Shown here: one piece after another, positions 1 through 6,074 of the stretch
Layout of the letters: each line of letters begins with the position of its first letter
Numbering within the stretch: position 1 is the stretch's first letter
IMG/VR virus record: IMGVR_UViG_3300020195_000035
Location: 1-51,453 of that record
Reading direction: 5' to 3' (one strand)
From: a virus
Length of the DNA stretch: 51,453 bases
The notes under the pieces: generated by a model
Told to the model about the DNA's origin: nothing
Databases searched by the model: none
Seen by the model: the letters and a program-made list of their open reading frames with translations, nothing else
Position numbers and translations under genes: made by a program

Positions 1-2
1 CA

Positions 3-17
3 CCCCCCCCCCCCCCC
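3..17. repeat. Homopolymer C15 tract
   Basis: Fifteen consecutive C residues lie at the extreme left edge, four bases past the stop codon of the first leftward gene. No other homopolymer of this length was noticed. It may be an assembly or contig-end artefact, or a true G-tract on the leftward transcript. Confidence 0.9.
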
Positions 18-21
18 AATT

Positions 22-483
22 TTAATCTTCATCGGGCGGATCACACTTGGGACAACCACAATAAATGGAACCGAGAATCGGGACAACCCGATCTTCCCGT
101 TTGCATTTAACCACCGGCGCAACTTCACCACACCCTTGCAAGATGATTTCACCGTTACGCGCTAATTCTTCTGCCGGGGATTTAATTGCATAATCCATAT
201 TAGCGTACACTCGCCCGCACGATATGAGCACGCCATGATCGTCGCGCACTGTGTCGCAACTCAAAATTAAAGCGCTGGTTAGCGCGCCAATTTCTTCGGG
301 CGCAATCCACTCCCACCCGTTGCAAGTTTGATACTCAACTAATTCGATAAAAGCGCCATCGAACCCAAGTGCCGCAACCCCTTGATCTTCCACTAATTCC
401 GCCAGTTCCGCGCGGCACTCAGCATTAAGTTTGATGAGCAAGTTCCCGTTGGCAAGTTCCACGAATTCAGTAAAGCGTTGCAT
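22..483 (-). CDS. Hypothetical protein, 153 aa, cysteine-rich C-terminus
   Basis: I do not recognise the family. The protein is acidic and soluble, without signal peptide or membrane segment. Its C-terminal third holds a cluster of cysteines (CGCPKC near residue 143), which could bind a metal. The start is set by a strong Shine-Dalgarno (GGAAGGA on the minus strand, 491-497). Just upstream is a member of the phage promoter family (TTGACA, 15 bp, TATAAT, GGGAGCATAAC), so it is probably transcribed alone and early. Its stop is followed almost at once by the C15 tract at the window edge. Confidence 0.75.
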   Translation of the reverse strand: MQRFTEFVELANGNLLIKLNAECRAELAELVEDQGVAALGFDGAFIELVEYQTCNGWEWIAPEEIGALTSALILSCDTVRDDHGVLISCGRVYANMDYAIKSPAEELARNGEIILQGCGEVAPVVKCKREDRVVPILGSIYCGCPKCDPPDED

Positions 484-506
484 AGTATCATTCCTTCCGG
501 TTAAGT

Positions 507-544
507 GTTATGCTCCCATTATACTCAAAATTAAAACTTGTCAA
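507..544 (-). promoter_or_regulatory. Phage promoter family, copy 1
   Basis: On the minus strand the -35 TTGACA is at 539-544, the spacer is 15 bp, the -10 TATAAT is at 518-523, and the conserved box GGGAGCATAAC is at 507-517. The GGGA just after the -10 matches the discriminator sequence favoured by sigma region 1.2. It drives the 153-aa gene. Confidence 0.85.
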
Positions 545-547
545 GCG

Positions 548-817
548 CTACCCGGCTGTCTTTAGGGCTTCGGCATTCAAGTCCGCAACAAGCAACTGCG
601 CCTCCCGCAGCGCTTGCCCGTAAGCAGATTTTAGGCCAGCATAACGCGCGTCTACATTTTTGAATTCTTTACGCACGCCGTCATTTAGCCCGCGAACCGC
701 GTGCCACTCGCTTACGCGCGTGTCGAGTACGCGAACGTGAACCGGGCGACGATATTTTCCACCACCGGATTGTGGCGCTTTTGCAGAACGAATACTGATT
801 TTGAACGGATAAGACAT
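548..817 (-). CDS. Hypothetical protein, 89 aa, basic
   Basis: Small basic protein of unknown family, rich in Arg/Lys/Ala, with no membrane segment. A Shine-Dalgarno-like GGAAGC lies upstream of the ATG, and a family promoter lies at 842-879. Its last codons (ALKTAG, stop) and the promoter directly beyond them are copied in the opposite orientation at 4177-4206. The end of this gene plus a promoter has therefore been duplicated as a unit. The sequence shows no function. Confidence 0.7.
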   Translation of the reverse strand: MSYPFKISIRSAKAPQSGGGKYRRPVHVRVLDTRVSEWHAVRGLNDGVRKEFKNVDARYAGLKSAYGQALREAQLLVADLNAEALKTAG

Positions 818-841
818 AATGCTTCCTTTGCTTGGTTAAGT

Positions 842-879
842 GTTATGCTTCCATTATACCCAAAACTAAAACGTGTCAA
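842..879 (-). promoter_or_regulatory. Phage promoter family, copy 2
   Basis: Minus-strand TTGACA at 874-879, 15-bp spacer, TATAAT at 853-858, then the box variant GGAAGCATAAC at 842-852. It drives the 89-aa gene. Confidence 0.85.
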
Positions 880-915
880 GCGCGGCGGTTGCAAAATTAA
901 AGCAAGCAAAAGGGG

Positions 916-951
916 TTGACATTCTGAAATCTTGGATATACTTAGGGCATA
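916..951 (+). promoter_or_regulatory. Phage promoter family, copy 3 (degenerate)
   Basis: TTGACA at 916-921, 15-bp spacer, TATACT at 937-942, then a diverged box (AGGGCATAG) followed by ATTAACC, as in other copies. It is divergent from copy 2 and drives the 215-aa gene. Confidence 0.75.
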
Positions 952-974
952 GTCATTAACCGAAAGCGAGACTA

Positions 975-1622
975 ATGAATCTTAACATGGCGCTCCCATT
1001 GTCAACCCGACTTGCTAATCGCAAGGCCGGGCAAAAATACAAGAATGAAGTGTACGGCGGTTGCGCCGGAAAACTCAACAAAAGCGATAAGTGCGCTTGG
1101 TACAGTTCGCTCAAGGACGTTAAAGCCGATTATCGGTTTGTGCAGCACGCCCACAAAATTGTGCGCTTGGGCCATAACGGATGGTATGCGGACAACTTTC
1201 AAAGTGGGTTAATTTGTGGCTTCGTCGTGCGCTTACCCGGCAAGGCGGGTAAACCACGCTATCTTGCCGGGATTGAAGCAACGGAATGGGACAGCACGGC
1301 GGTATTGGCGGAGAGTTATGATGATGAGTGTGACGCCGCGCGTGCTGCCGATGGGCACGCCGAACGGTACGCGGAAGTAAGCCGGGAAGATGATTTAGAG
1401 CAATTAGTCGAGCAAGCGATTGAGGATAGGGGTGAGGAAATTACCACACTCAATACCGAAATTGCGGAATTGACCGCTGAAGTTGAGCCACTTAGCACTT
1501 GCGGCTATTTTCGCGCCGCTGCCGCACTTGAAGAATTGATTGCGGACAAGCAAGCCGAAGTCAGTAAACTTGAGAAGTCAATCAAGAAAATCACCGATGA
1601 GCCGTGGACTTTAGTGGCTTAA
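975..1622 (+). CDS. Hypothetical protein, 215 aa, C-terminal coiled coil
   Basis: No family recognised. The N-terminal 110 residues look globular. From about residue 130 the sequence is acidic and heptad-like (Leu/Ile/Glu/Lys rich, ending in a Lys-Leu-Glu-Lys-Ser-Ile-Lys-Lys stretch), which predicts a coiled coil and probable oligomerisation. The ATG follows a weak purine-rich ribosome site (GAAAGCGAG). It is the first gene of the rightward early group and is transcribed from the divergent promoter at 916. A tRNA-like fold begins 10 bases after its stop. Confidence 0.75.
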   Translation: MNLNMALPLSTRLANRKAGQKYKNEVYGGCAGKLNKSDKCAWYSSLKDVKADYRFVQHAHKIVRLGHNGWYADNFQSGLICGFVVRLPGKAGKPRYLAGIEATEWDSTAVLAESYDDECDAARAADGHAERYAEVSREDDLEQLVEQAIEDRGEEITTLNTEIAELTAEVEPLSTCGYFRAAAALEELIADKQAEVSKLEKSIKKITDEPWTLVA

Positions 1623-1632
1623 ACTTAGGCTG

Positions 1633-1685
1633 ATGCGCTGCCCGGTTTGGCGGGATATAACGCAGTTCGATTCTGCGCAGCGCAT
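1633..1685 (+). ncRNA. tRNA-like fold without anticodon arm
   Basis: An 8-bp acceptor-like stem (ATGCGCTG 1633-1640 with CAGCGCAT 1678-1685) encloses a 4-bp D-arm-like hairpin (1641-1654) and a perfect T-arm (1661-1677). The T-arm has a 5-bp stem and loop TTCGATT, with the invariant T54 T55 C56, purine 57, A58 and C61. Only six bases separate the two arms, so there is no room for an anticodon stem-loop, and no CCA is encoded. It sits in the mRNA between two genes. It could be an RNase P/Z processing signal, a tRNA remnant or a tRNA mimic. Confidence 0.5.
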
Positions 1686-1687
1686 TT

Positions 1688-1744
1688 ATGAACGACAAAG
1701 ACAAATTACAATGTGCGCGTAAACGGATTGAAGGAACAGTATGA
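1688..1744 (+). CDS. Possible 18-aa leader peptide
   Basis: A short open frame starts three bases after the tRNA-like fold and ends in TGA inside the ATGA that starts the next gene. The overlap suggests translational coupling or a leader peptide. There is no clear ribosome site of its own, because the fold occupies that position. Support comes from layout only. Confidence 0.3.
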   Translation: MNDKDKLQCARKRIEGTV

Positions 1745-1953
1745 ACACGCTCAACCAGACACTTGCGGAAATTTCACGCAAGAACGGCATCACGATTCCC
1801 CGCGAGCATTCCCCCGCTTGGCGGGTCTGGCTACGCCAATGCCAGCGCTACGTTGCGGACGGGGCAACCGGGACAACCTATAGCCGGGACATGAAACGCG
1901 CAGCTCGCGGGGAACGTCCCCGCCGGGACAACCGGGACAACCGGGACAATTAA
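1741..1953 (+). CDS. Hypothetical protein, 70 aa, Arg-rich
   Basis: Small basic protein of unknown family. A good ribosome site (GAAGGAA) precedes the ATG. The C-terminus is low complexity, with three Arg-Asp-Asn repeats encoded by a tandem CCGGGACAA motif. The stop is followed directly by the next family promoter, so the gene ends one transcription unit. The N-terminal half (TLAEISRKNGITIP) could be a short helix-turn-helix but is too brief to call. Confidence 0.6.
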   Translation: MNTLNQTLAEISRKNGITIPREHSPAWRVWLRQCQRYVADGATGTTYSRDMKRAARGERPRRDNRDNRDN

Positions 1954-1957
1954 GCGC

Positions 1958-1995
1958 TTGACATTATGCGCGTCTGTGTATAATGGGAGCATAAC
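1958..1995 (+). promoter_or_regulatory. Phage promoter family, copy 4
   Basis: TTGACA at 1958-1963, 15-bp spacer, TATAAT at 1979-1984, GGGAGCATAAC at 1985-1995. About 47 bp are identical to the copy at 5773, which points to recent duplication. It drives the 68-aa gene. Confidence 0.9.
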
Positions 1996-2026
1996 AGTTA
2001 ACCAAACAGGAAAGTGAGTTGAGACC

Positions 2027-2233
2027 ATGACCTACGCAGAAGCAACGGAAAAAATGAACACGCATAAGGGCCGGGACGTTCAATACCACCGTCCGCCAAC
2101 TGCTGGCGAGATTAAGTTCGGGTATGGCACGACTCACTACCGCACGTTCCCGTTTGAACAATGCGTTCACAAAGGTACTCGCGTGCTGAAAAAATGGTTC
2201 GTTGCCGATAACGGATTGCGGTATTATTGCTAG
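2027..2233 (+). CDS. Hypothetical protein, 68 aa
   Basis: Unknown family, rich in aromatic and basic residues, soluble. The ATG follows AGGAAAGTGAG and the promoter at 1958. Nine bases after its stop begins a 42-bp direct repeat that copies the 3' end of the following gene. The junction downstream of this gene therefore looks like a recombination scar, and its own 3' end may have been altered by it. Confidence 0.65.
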   Translation: MTYAEATEKMNTHKGRDVQYHRPPTAGEIKFGYGTTHYRTFPFEQCVHKGTRVLKKWFVADNGLRYYC

Positions 2234-2242
2234 TTGCGGGCC

Positions 2243-2284
2243 GACGTTGAGTTGTTGGAATGGGCAAGCGTGCCCGAAGGGACA
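2243..2284 (+). repeat. 42-bp direct repeat, copy A
   Basis: 40 of 42 bases match copy B at 2580-2621. In one frame it reads DVELLEWASVPEGT, the C-terminal motif of the next gene, but here it is not attached to a gene body. Its end supplies the ribosome site (GAAGGGA) for the gene starting at 2289. Confidence 0.9.
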
Positions 2285-2288
2285 CAGT

Positions 2289-2627
2289 ATGAAAGAGTCT
2301 ACAATGATCCGGGGACAACTTCGGGACACCCGCGCCATAATGAAAATGCAGCACCGGATAGCGGGCGGTATCCGGCACGGCGGGCATTCTCGCGAGAGTA
2401 TGCGCTTAAACGAGCGTATGTTTATGTTGGAAACGCGACTAAAAGTTGCGCTCAACAAAGAGAAGCACGCCACGATCAAAAGCCGGTTGGAATATCTTCG
2501 TGGTGAAATCCGCGCAGAGCGCCTTAGTTACGGCGAGATTAGCGAATTGCACTCTCTTGTTCCGTTTATCGACAAAAATGACGTTGAGTTGTTGGAATGG
2601 GCGGGCGTGCCCGAAGGGACAGCGTGA
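2289..2627 (+). CDS. Hypothetical helical phage protein, 112 aa
   Basis: All-helical protein that ends in a motif seen in many phage small hypotheticals, as far as I recall (YGEISELHSLVPFID followed by DVELLEWAGVPE). I know no function for it. I chose the ATG at 2289 because GAAGGGA precedes it at good distance; upstream in-frame ATGs run through the preceding gene. Its stop overlaps the GTG of the next gene. The last 14 residues are encoded by direct-repeat copy B. Confidence 0.65.
   Translation: MKESTMIRGQLRDTRAIMKMQHRIAGGIRHGGHSRESMRLNERMFMLETRLKVALNKEKHATIKSRLEYLRGEIRAERLSYGEISELHSLVPFIDKNDVELLEWAGVPEGTA
2580..2621 (+). repeat. 42-bp direct repeat, copy B
   Basis: This is the in-gene copy of the repeat at 2243-2284. 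It encodes the end of the 112-aa protein and carries the ribosome site GAAGGGA for the following GTG-start gene. Confidence 0.9.
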
Positions 2628-2932
2628 GACAGCGCCACACTAAACAACCGCCCCGCGCACACGGACAACGTACCCACGACTCGCGGCTTATATCCGTGAA
2701 GCACGAGCGCATAATCGGGAAGTTCGACACCGAAAAAACCGCCGCGAAGTATGCGCGAATACTAGCGGTTAGCGTTCGGGACAAACAGTACGTCTTTTCG
2801 TCGTATGACCGCGACCTGATTGTTGAGACACCCACACGGTTAACCCCTACACAGTGGGGACATCTTTACTTTGTCATCATGGGAATGCACTACGTTTTAG
2901 GCGGGCTACTTGATCCAAGCCGGGACATTTAG
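2624..2932 (+). CDS. Hypothetical protein, 102 aa, basic N-terminus
   Basis: Unknown family. The GTG start overlaps the previous stop (GTGA) and follows GAAGGGA, giving coupled translation. The first 20 residues are very basic (Arg/His/Lys). The rest is globular, with a C-terminal hydrophobic stretch (YFVIMGMHYVLGGLL) that could be a buried helix rather than a membrane span. Its stop lies two bases before the next family promoter. Confidence 0.55.
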   Translation: MRQRHTKQPPRAHGQRTHDSRLISVKHERIIGKFDTEKTAAKYARILAVSVRDKQYVFSSYDRDLIVETPTRLTPTQWGHLYFVIMGMHYVLGGLLDPSRDI

Positions 2933-2935
2933 CGC

Positions 2936-2971
2936 TTGACAACCCAATGGTTTGCGTATAATGGGAGCATA
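2936..2971 (+). promoter_or_regulatory. Phage promoter family, copy 5 (fused to ATG)
   Basis: TTGACA at 2936-2941, 15-bp spacer, TATAAT at 2957-2962, GGGAGCATA at 2963-2971, immediately followed by ATG. With +1 seven bases after the -10, the transcript would begin at about 2969 and carry almost no leader. Confidence 0.85.
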
Positions 2972-3172
2972 ATGAAACACCGATACGGAATGAAAACCCA
3001 AGCGTTTATGGTTGAGGCTGAATTTTCTACAGCCGGAAAAAAGTACCTAGAACAATTGCGTAAAAGTGATGCGCGATTCAAACACTGCCGGATCAGGGAT
3101 TGGCTTCAAGCAACTCCCAAGTTGTTGCCCCTGCGTGCTGTAATGGCAATCGGGCATGATATGTGCGCTTAA
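2972..3172 (+). CDS. Hypothetical protein, 66 aa, likely leaderless mRNA
   Basis: Small basic protein of unknown family. The ATG abuts the promoter box, leaving a predicted leader of about three bases. The only purine-rich stretch (GGGAG) would lie upstream of the transcription start. A TTG 36 bases upstream is the promoter -35 itself and is rejected as a start. A terminator-like hairpin follows the stop, so this is a one-gene transcript. Confidence 0.6.
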   Translation: MKHRYGMKTQAFMVEAEFSTAGKKYLEQLRKSDARFKHCRIRDWLQATPKLLPLRAVMAIGHDMCA

Positions 3173-3174
3173 AC

Positions 3175-3201
3175 AGTTGGATGCCCCAACTCACAATTTT
3201 T
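3175..3201 (+). terminator. Intrinsic terminator-like hairpin
   Basis: AGTTGG (3175-3180) pairs with CCAACT (3186-3191) across a 5-base loop, followed by CACAATTTTT. It ends the short transcript from 2936. The stem is only 6 bp, so strength is uncertain. Confidence 0.5.
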
Positions 3202-3227
3202 CCAACCGAAGCTGAATGGGAGCAACC

Positions 3228-3692
3228 ATGAAATCAAAGTATGACATCCAAGCCGAAGAATTCTTGACATCCACCGGGACAACCTTTCTGGCAACACTAT
3301 ATCCCGCCCCCATGCAGACCCCGCCCTCATGGGCAAAGCCGGGTAGAACCATAGCAGATGCCCCGACGTGGGGACTGCGGTACTGTGTCACGCTGACGCG
3401 CGGGCTGAAGGAAATCAAGTTCGACTACTGGGGATCGTTTGCCGAACGATCCAAGCTGTCAAATGTGAATTTTTACAGCCAACCCAATTTGGCCCGTGCG
3501 AAGGCTTATGACGTACTCACCTGCGCGCCAAAGTTCGTGCCCGACACGTTCACGGACTTCTGCGCAGAATACGGGTACTGTGAGGATAGCCGCCAAGCGC
3601 TCGCCACGTTCGAGAGCGAGCGTAAATTGTGGGAAAAGTTTGCGGGGGTATTTAGTGCCGAAGAACTCGAACGCTTGGCGGAAATTCAGTAG
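3228..3692 (+). CDS. Conserved phage/plasmid hypothetical protein, 154 aa
   Basis: The C-terminal half carries a pattern that I recall from many phage and plasmid hypotheticals: AYDVLTC, then FTDFCAEYGYCEDSR, then a helix ending FSAEELERLAEI. No biochemical role is known to me. I preferred the second ATG because GGGAG lies five bases before it. An upstream ATG at 3216 overlaps that ribosome site. The region before it (GAATGGGAGCAACC) looks like a decayed promoter-family box without a -35. Confidence 0.65.
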   Translation: MKSKYDIQAEEFLTSTGTTFLATLYPAPMQTPPSWAKPGRTIADAPTWGLRYCVTLTRGLKEIKFDYWGSFAERSKLSNVNFYSQPNLARAKAYDVLTCAPKFVPDTFTDFCAEYGYCEDSRQALATFESERKLWEKFAGVFSAEELERLAEIQ

Positions 3693-3702
3693 CATTTAGC
3701 GC

Positions 3703-3740
3703 TTGACAACCTTCAATCTTGGGTATAATGGGAGCATAAC
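3703..3740 (+). promoter_or_regulatory. Phage promoter family, copy 6
   Basis: TTGACA at 3703-3708, 15-bp spacer, TATAAT at 3724-3729, GGGAGCATAAC at 3730-3740. It is followed by the same ACTTAACCGGAAGGAA leader as copy 1. It drives the 113-aa gene. Confidence 0.9.
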
Positions 3741-3766
3741 ACTTAACCGGAAGGAACGTAGTAAAC

Positions 3767-4108
3767 ATGAACATGAATCAAGGCGACATCCAAACGGCTG
3801 CTTCCAATCGTCACGATTGCCCGAACGTCCGCAAGGGCTTTCGTTTGCTGCACAGTCTTTTAATGGCCGTGAATAGCCAGTCGGATGGTTGGGCATATTG
3901 GTCTGCCCCTAGCAAAGCCGCCGATAAGCTCATGACGCTTCTGAGGACTGCTGGCAACATTTGGTATGACACCAGCGGCACGATTACCGCCTCTGAACTC
4001 AAGAGTGCCATTTCCCCGATCCGGCGGATGGTGACCTTACAGACTGAGAAACAGAAGCAGTACGGGAACACTTTTGTGTTCGACGTGGATGCCGCCCTGA
4101 GCAACTAG
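3767..4108 (+). CDS. Hypothetical protein, 113 aa
   Basis: Unknown family, mixed alpha/beta by eye, no membrane segment and no cysteine cluster. The ATG follows GGAAGGAA in a leader nearly identical to that of the 153-aa gene at the left edge. It is transcribed from the promoter at 3703. The roughly 90 bases downstream hold a 24-codon remnant and then the next promoter. Confidence 0.65.
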   Translation: MNMNQGDIQTAASNRHDCPNVRKGFRLLHSLLMAVNSQSDGWAYWSAPSKAADKLMTLLRTAGNIWYDTSGTITASELKSAISPIRRMVTLQTEKQKQYGNTFVFDVDAALSN

Positions 4109-4122
4109 GTTACCACAGTGAT

Positions 4123-4197
4123 ATGACAGAAGCGAATGGGCTGGCTCTGCGCCATCCACGCCGAAGGATAGAAAACGCCCTAAAGACAGCCGGGTAG
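4123..4197 (+). pseudogene. 24-codon remnant ending in ALKTAG
   Basis: A short ATG frame whose last six codons and stop, together with the promoter that follows, copy the 3' end of the leftward 89-aa gene and its adjoining bases (548-575, opposite orientation). The first 18 codons do not match that gene. I read this as a leftover from duplication of a gene-end plus promoter cassette, not a functional gene. Confidence 0.45.
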
Positions 4198-4200
4198 CGC

Positions 4201-4236
4201 TTGACACGTTTTAATTTTGAGTAGAATGGGAGCATA
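4201..4236 (+). promoter_or_regulatory. Phage promoter family, copy 7 (fused to ATG)
   Basis: TTGACA at 4201-4206, 15-bp spacer, TAGAAT at 4222-4227, GGGAGCATA at 4228-4236, then ATG at 4237. The predicted +1 is the A at 4234, so the mRNA is nearly leaderless. Confidence 0.85.
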
Positions 4237-4491
4237 ATGAAATGCTGTTTATGCAAACGCTCGATCAATCCCCGAAAAGACAGACACTTTCATGCGACGT
4301 TTTGCAACTACCTTACGCAGACTTATAAGAAACTCGCGCATTGTGCGAAGTGTGACACTGACGCCACCCAAATGAAGTTGTGGGCGGCACTCTATGAGGC
4401 CGCTGAAGCTAAGAGCGCGGCAACCCGTGACTTATGGGAAAAGCAACGCATTTTACGGGAACAGCAAAACTTGGCACTTGACACGTTTTAA
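4237..4491 (+). CDS. Small zinc-finger-like protein, 84 aa
   Basis: The N-terminal half has CxxC (CLCK, residues 4-7), a histidine/cysteine group (HFHATFC) and a second CxxC (CAKC). This is consistent with a zinc ribbon or treble clef. The C-terminal half is a charged helix. There is no ribosome site; the start codon touches the promoter box, so leaderless translation is likely. The stop codon lies inside the spacer of the next promoter, whose -35 encodes part of the last residues (LDTF). Confidence 0.6.
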   Translation: MKCCLCKRSINPRKDRHFHATFCNYLTQTYKKLAHCAKCDTDATQMKLWAALYEAAEAKSAATRDLWEKQRILREQQNLALDTF

Positions 4492-4515
4492 TTTTGAGTA
4501 GAATGGGAGCATAAC
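4478..4515 (+). promoter_or_regulatory. Phage promoter family, copy 8
   Basis: TTGACA at 4478-4483, 15-bp spacer, TAGAAT at 4499-4504, GGGAGCATAAC at 4505-4515. It overlaps the end of the zinc-finger-like gene. A small hairpin (GTGCCG 4561-4566 with CGGCAC 4576-4581) lies in the roughly 80-base leader before the DUF932 gene. Confidence 0.85.
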
Positions 4516-4595
4516 CAATCGGGTTTATGTGAATCCGGTTGAGTTATGCAAAGCTGCCTTGTGCCGGGCCTTGTACGGCACATCGGAGAATCAGA

Positions 4596-5693
4596 ATGAG
4601 TAACGTACTTACCGCCGCGTCGCGCCAATGGTTCAGTCGTTCCGATGATGAGCGTTTCCTCACGCTTGAATCGCTTCGGGACAGTGTGGCGAAACGGCGA
4701 AACGAAAGTTGGACAGCCACCCCGAAAGCCAGTGACTTGCGGGTTGTGGCGGGACAGGATAACGCCCTATCCGTGGAAGTCTTTGACCCGTCTATCGGGG
4801 ATCGTCGAATGCTCGCGCCGACCAACTTGGCGTTCGGGCAACTGGCGACTTATGCCAAAGCCCCGGCAGGGTATCTTCGCCAGCTTCCGGCAGAGTTAGC
4901 CGCGATCAACCTGCAATACGGCCTTGAGCACCGGGCGATCCGGGATGAGGCTCTTGTGCTCGCCCACAGCAACGGGGACAACTCCCTGCGCGCTATGACC
5001 AGCACAAGCTACGGGCGAATCTGGGATCAGCAAGTGGTTGAGTCGGTTATGCAAGTCAATTCGGAAGGCCGGTGGAAGATTCCGGCGGCATCCTACGCGA
5101 CAGCCAACCCCAAGCGCGCCACAACCCTATACGCCAGTGACCGGGACATCTTTATTTTTCTGGTCGATGACGCTCACCCCATTGAAGTGCCGGGTGAAAA
5201 GGAACCCTTGTTCCGGGGTTTCTACACTTGGAACAGTGAAGTCGGCGCGGGCGTGTTTGGTATCGCCACGTTCCTTTATCGGTACGTTTGTGACAATAGG
5301 ATGATTTGGGGGGCTACGCAAGTGAAAGAATTGCGTATTCGACACACCGGCGGCGCGCCGGAACGCTTCGCTTACGAAGGCAGTAAATACCTTCACCAGT
5401 ACAGCAACGAAAGCCCTACAGCGCTCGTCAATCAGATCACGGCGGCAAAGCGCTTTGAGAGTGATGAAATGCAGGGTGATGCGGGTATTTCCAAGTGGCT
5501 GCAAAAGCGCGGCTTCAGCAAGGCGGTGGCTGTGGCCGCTGAGGGCAACGTAAACGCTGAAGGCGCTGGCCGATCCTTATGGGACATCATTAACGGCGTG
5601 ACCGCACACGCTCGCTCGATCCCGCACACAGATGCCCGCGTGCAACTGGAACTTGATGCGGGGCGGTTGATGAACATCGTCGCCAGCAATTAA
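4596..5693 (+). CDS. DUF932 phage/plasmid-like protein, 365 aa
   Basis: Resembles the DUF932 (phage/plasmid-like protein) family found on many phages and plasmids; its molecular role is not established. Length is typical. Family-like segments include SLRAMTSTSYGRIWD around residue 130, GFYTWNSEVGAGVFGIATF around residue 210, then YRYVCDNRMIWG and an R-x-RHTGG element. The ATG follows GGAG at 4585; a TTG 57 bases upstream lacks a ribosome site. It is the longest gene of the early cluster, has its own promoter (4478), and is followed by a strong terminator. Confidence 0.8.
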   Translation: MSNVLTAASRQWFSRSDDERFLTLESLRDSVAKRRNESWTATPKASDLRVVAGQDNALSVEVFDPSIGDRRMLAPTNLAFGQLATYAKAPAGYLRQLPAELAAINLQYGLEHRAIRDEALVLAHSNGDNSLRAMTSTSYGRIWDQQVVESVMQVNSEGRWKIPAASYATANPKRATTLYASDRDIFIFLVDDAHPIEVPGEKEPLFRGFYTWNSEVGAGVFGIATFLYRYVCDNRMIWGATQVKELRIRHTGGAPERFAYEGSKYLHQYSNESPTALVNQITAAKRFESDEMQGDAGISKWLQKRGFSKAVAVAAEGNVNAEGAGRSLWDIINGVTAHARSIPHTDARVQLELDAGRLMNIVASN

Positions 5694-5726
5694 GTGGCTA
5701 CCCGTCCGCGCGGATGGGTGAAGTAG

Positions 5727-5766
5727 CCCGGCGGGTGCAATCAAATGCCCCGCCGGGTTTTTATTT
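5727..5766 (+). terminator. Strong intrinsic terminator
   Basis: CCCGGCGGG (5727-5735) pairs perfectly with CCCGCCGGG (5749-5757), followed by TTTTTATTT. It ends the DUF932 transcript and precedes the next family promoter. Confidence 0.9.
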
Positions 5767-5772
5767 AAGGGG

Positions 5773-5810
5773 TTGACATTATGCGCGTCTGTGTATAATG
5801 GGAGCATAAC
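5773..5810 (+). promoter_or_regulatory. Phage promoter family, copy 9
   Basis: TTGACA at 5773-5778, 15-bp spacer, TATAAT at 5794-5799, GGGAGCATAAC at 5800-5810. It is identical over about 47 bp to the copy at 1958. Confidence 0.9.
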
Positions 5811-5846
5811 AGTTAACCAATACGGCGAGAGCCACAGGAGATTCAG

Positions 5847-6074
5847 ATGACGACCCAGCGGAAAAAAACGACGTATTACGTTGAGAACATTTGTGGCGGA
5901 AATGAGCAATTTTCCAGCCTTTCGCGTGCGTGCGCCGCGGCGATATCGTGGGGCAATAGGGGGACAATTGAGGACAAGAAGGGTGTTCGGCACGTCGCTC
6001 AAGATTTAGATGGCGACGGCTATCAGATTAGCGAATACGGTGCAGATGGTGACGTATTTATGGCTCGCGACTAG
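5847..6074 (+). CDS. Hypothetical protein, 75 aa
   Basis: Unknown family. It contains an acidic DLDGDGYQISE stretch near residue 53 that loosely resembles a calcium-binding EF-hand loop but lacks its exact spacing. The leader with ribosome site (CGGCGAGAGCCACAGGAG) is repeated almost exactly before the next gene, so the two genes share a duplicated 5' region. It is transcribed from the promoter at 5773. Confidence 0.6.
   Translation: MTTQRKKTTYYVENICGGNEQFSSLSRACAAAISWGNRGTIEDKKGVRHVAQDLDGDGYQISEYGADGDVFMARD

Noticed and set aside
1633-1685. Complete tRNA gene
   Set aside because: There is a canonical T-arm and acceptor-like stem but no space for an anticodon arm, and no CCA; kept only as a tRNA-like element.
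2234-2506. 90-aa rightward gene
   Set aside because: It is a different frame over the 112-aa gene; only its first 14 residues are meaningful, as direct-repeat copy A.
3191-3227. Further member of the promoter family before 3228
   Set aside because: The GAATGGGAGCAACC box is present, but no -35 exists at 15-17 bp; probably a decayed copy now serving as ribosome site.
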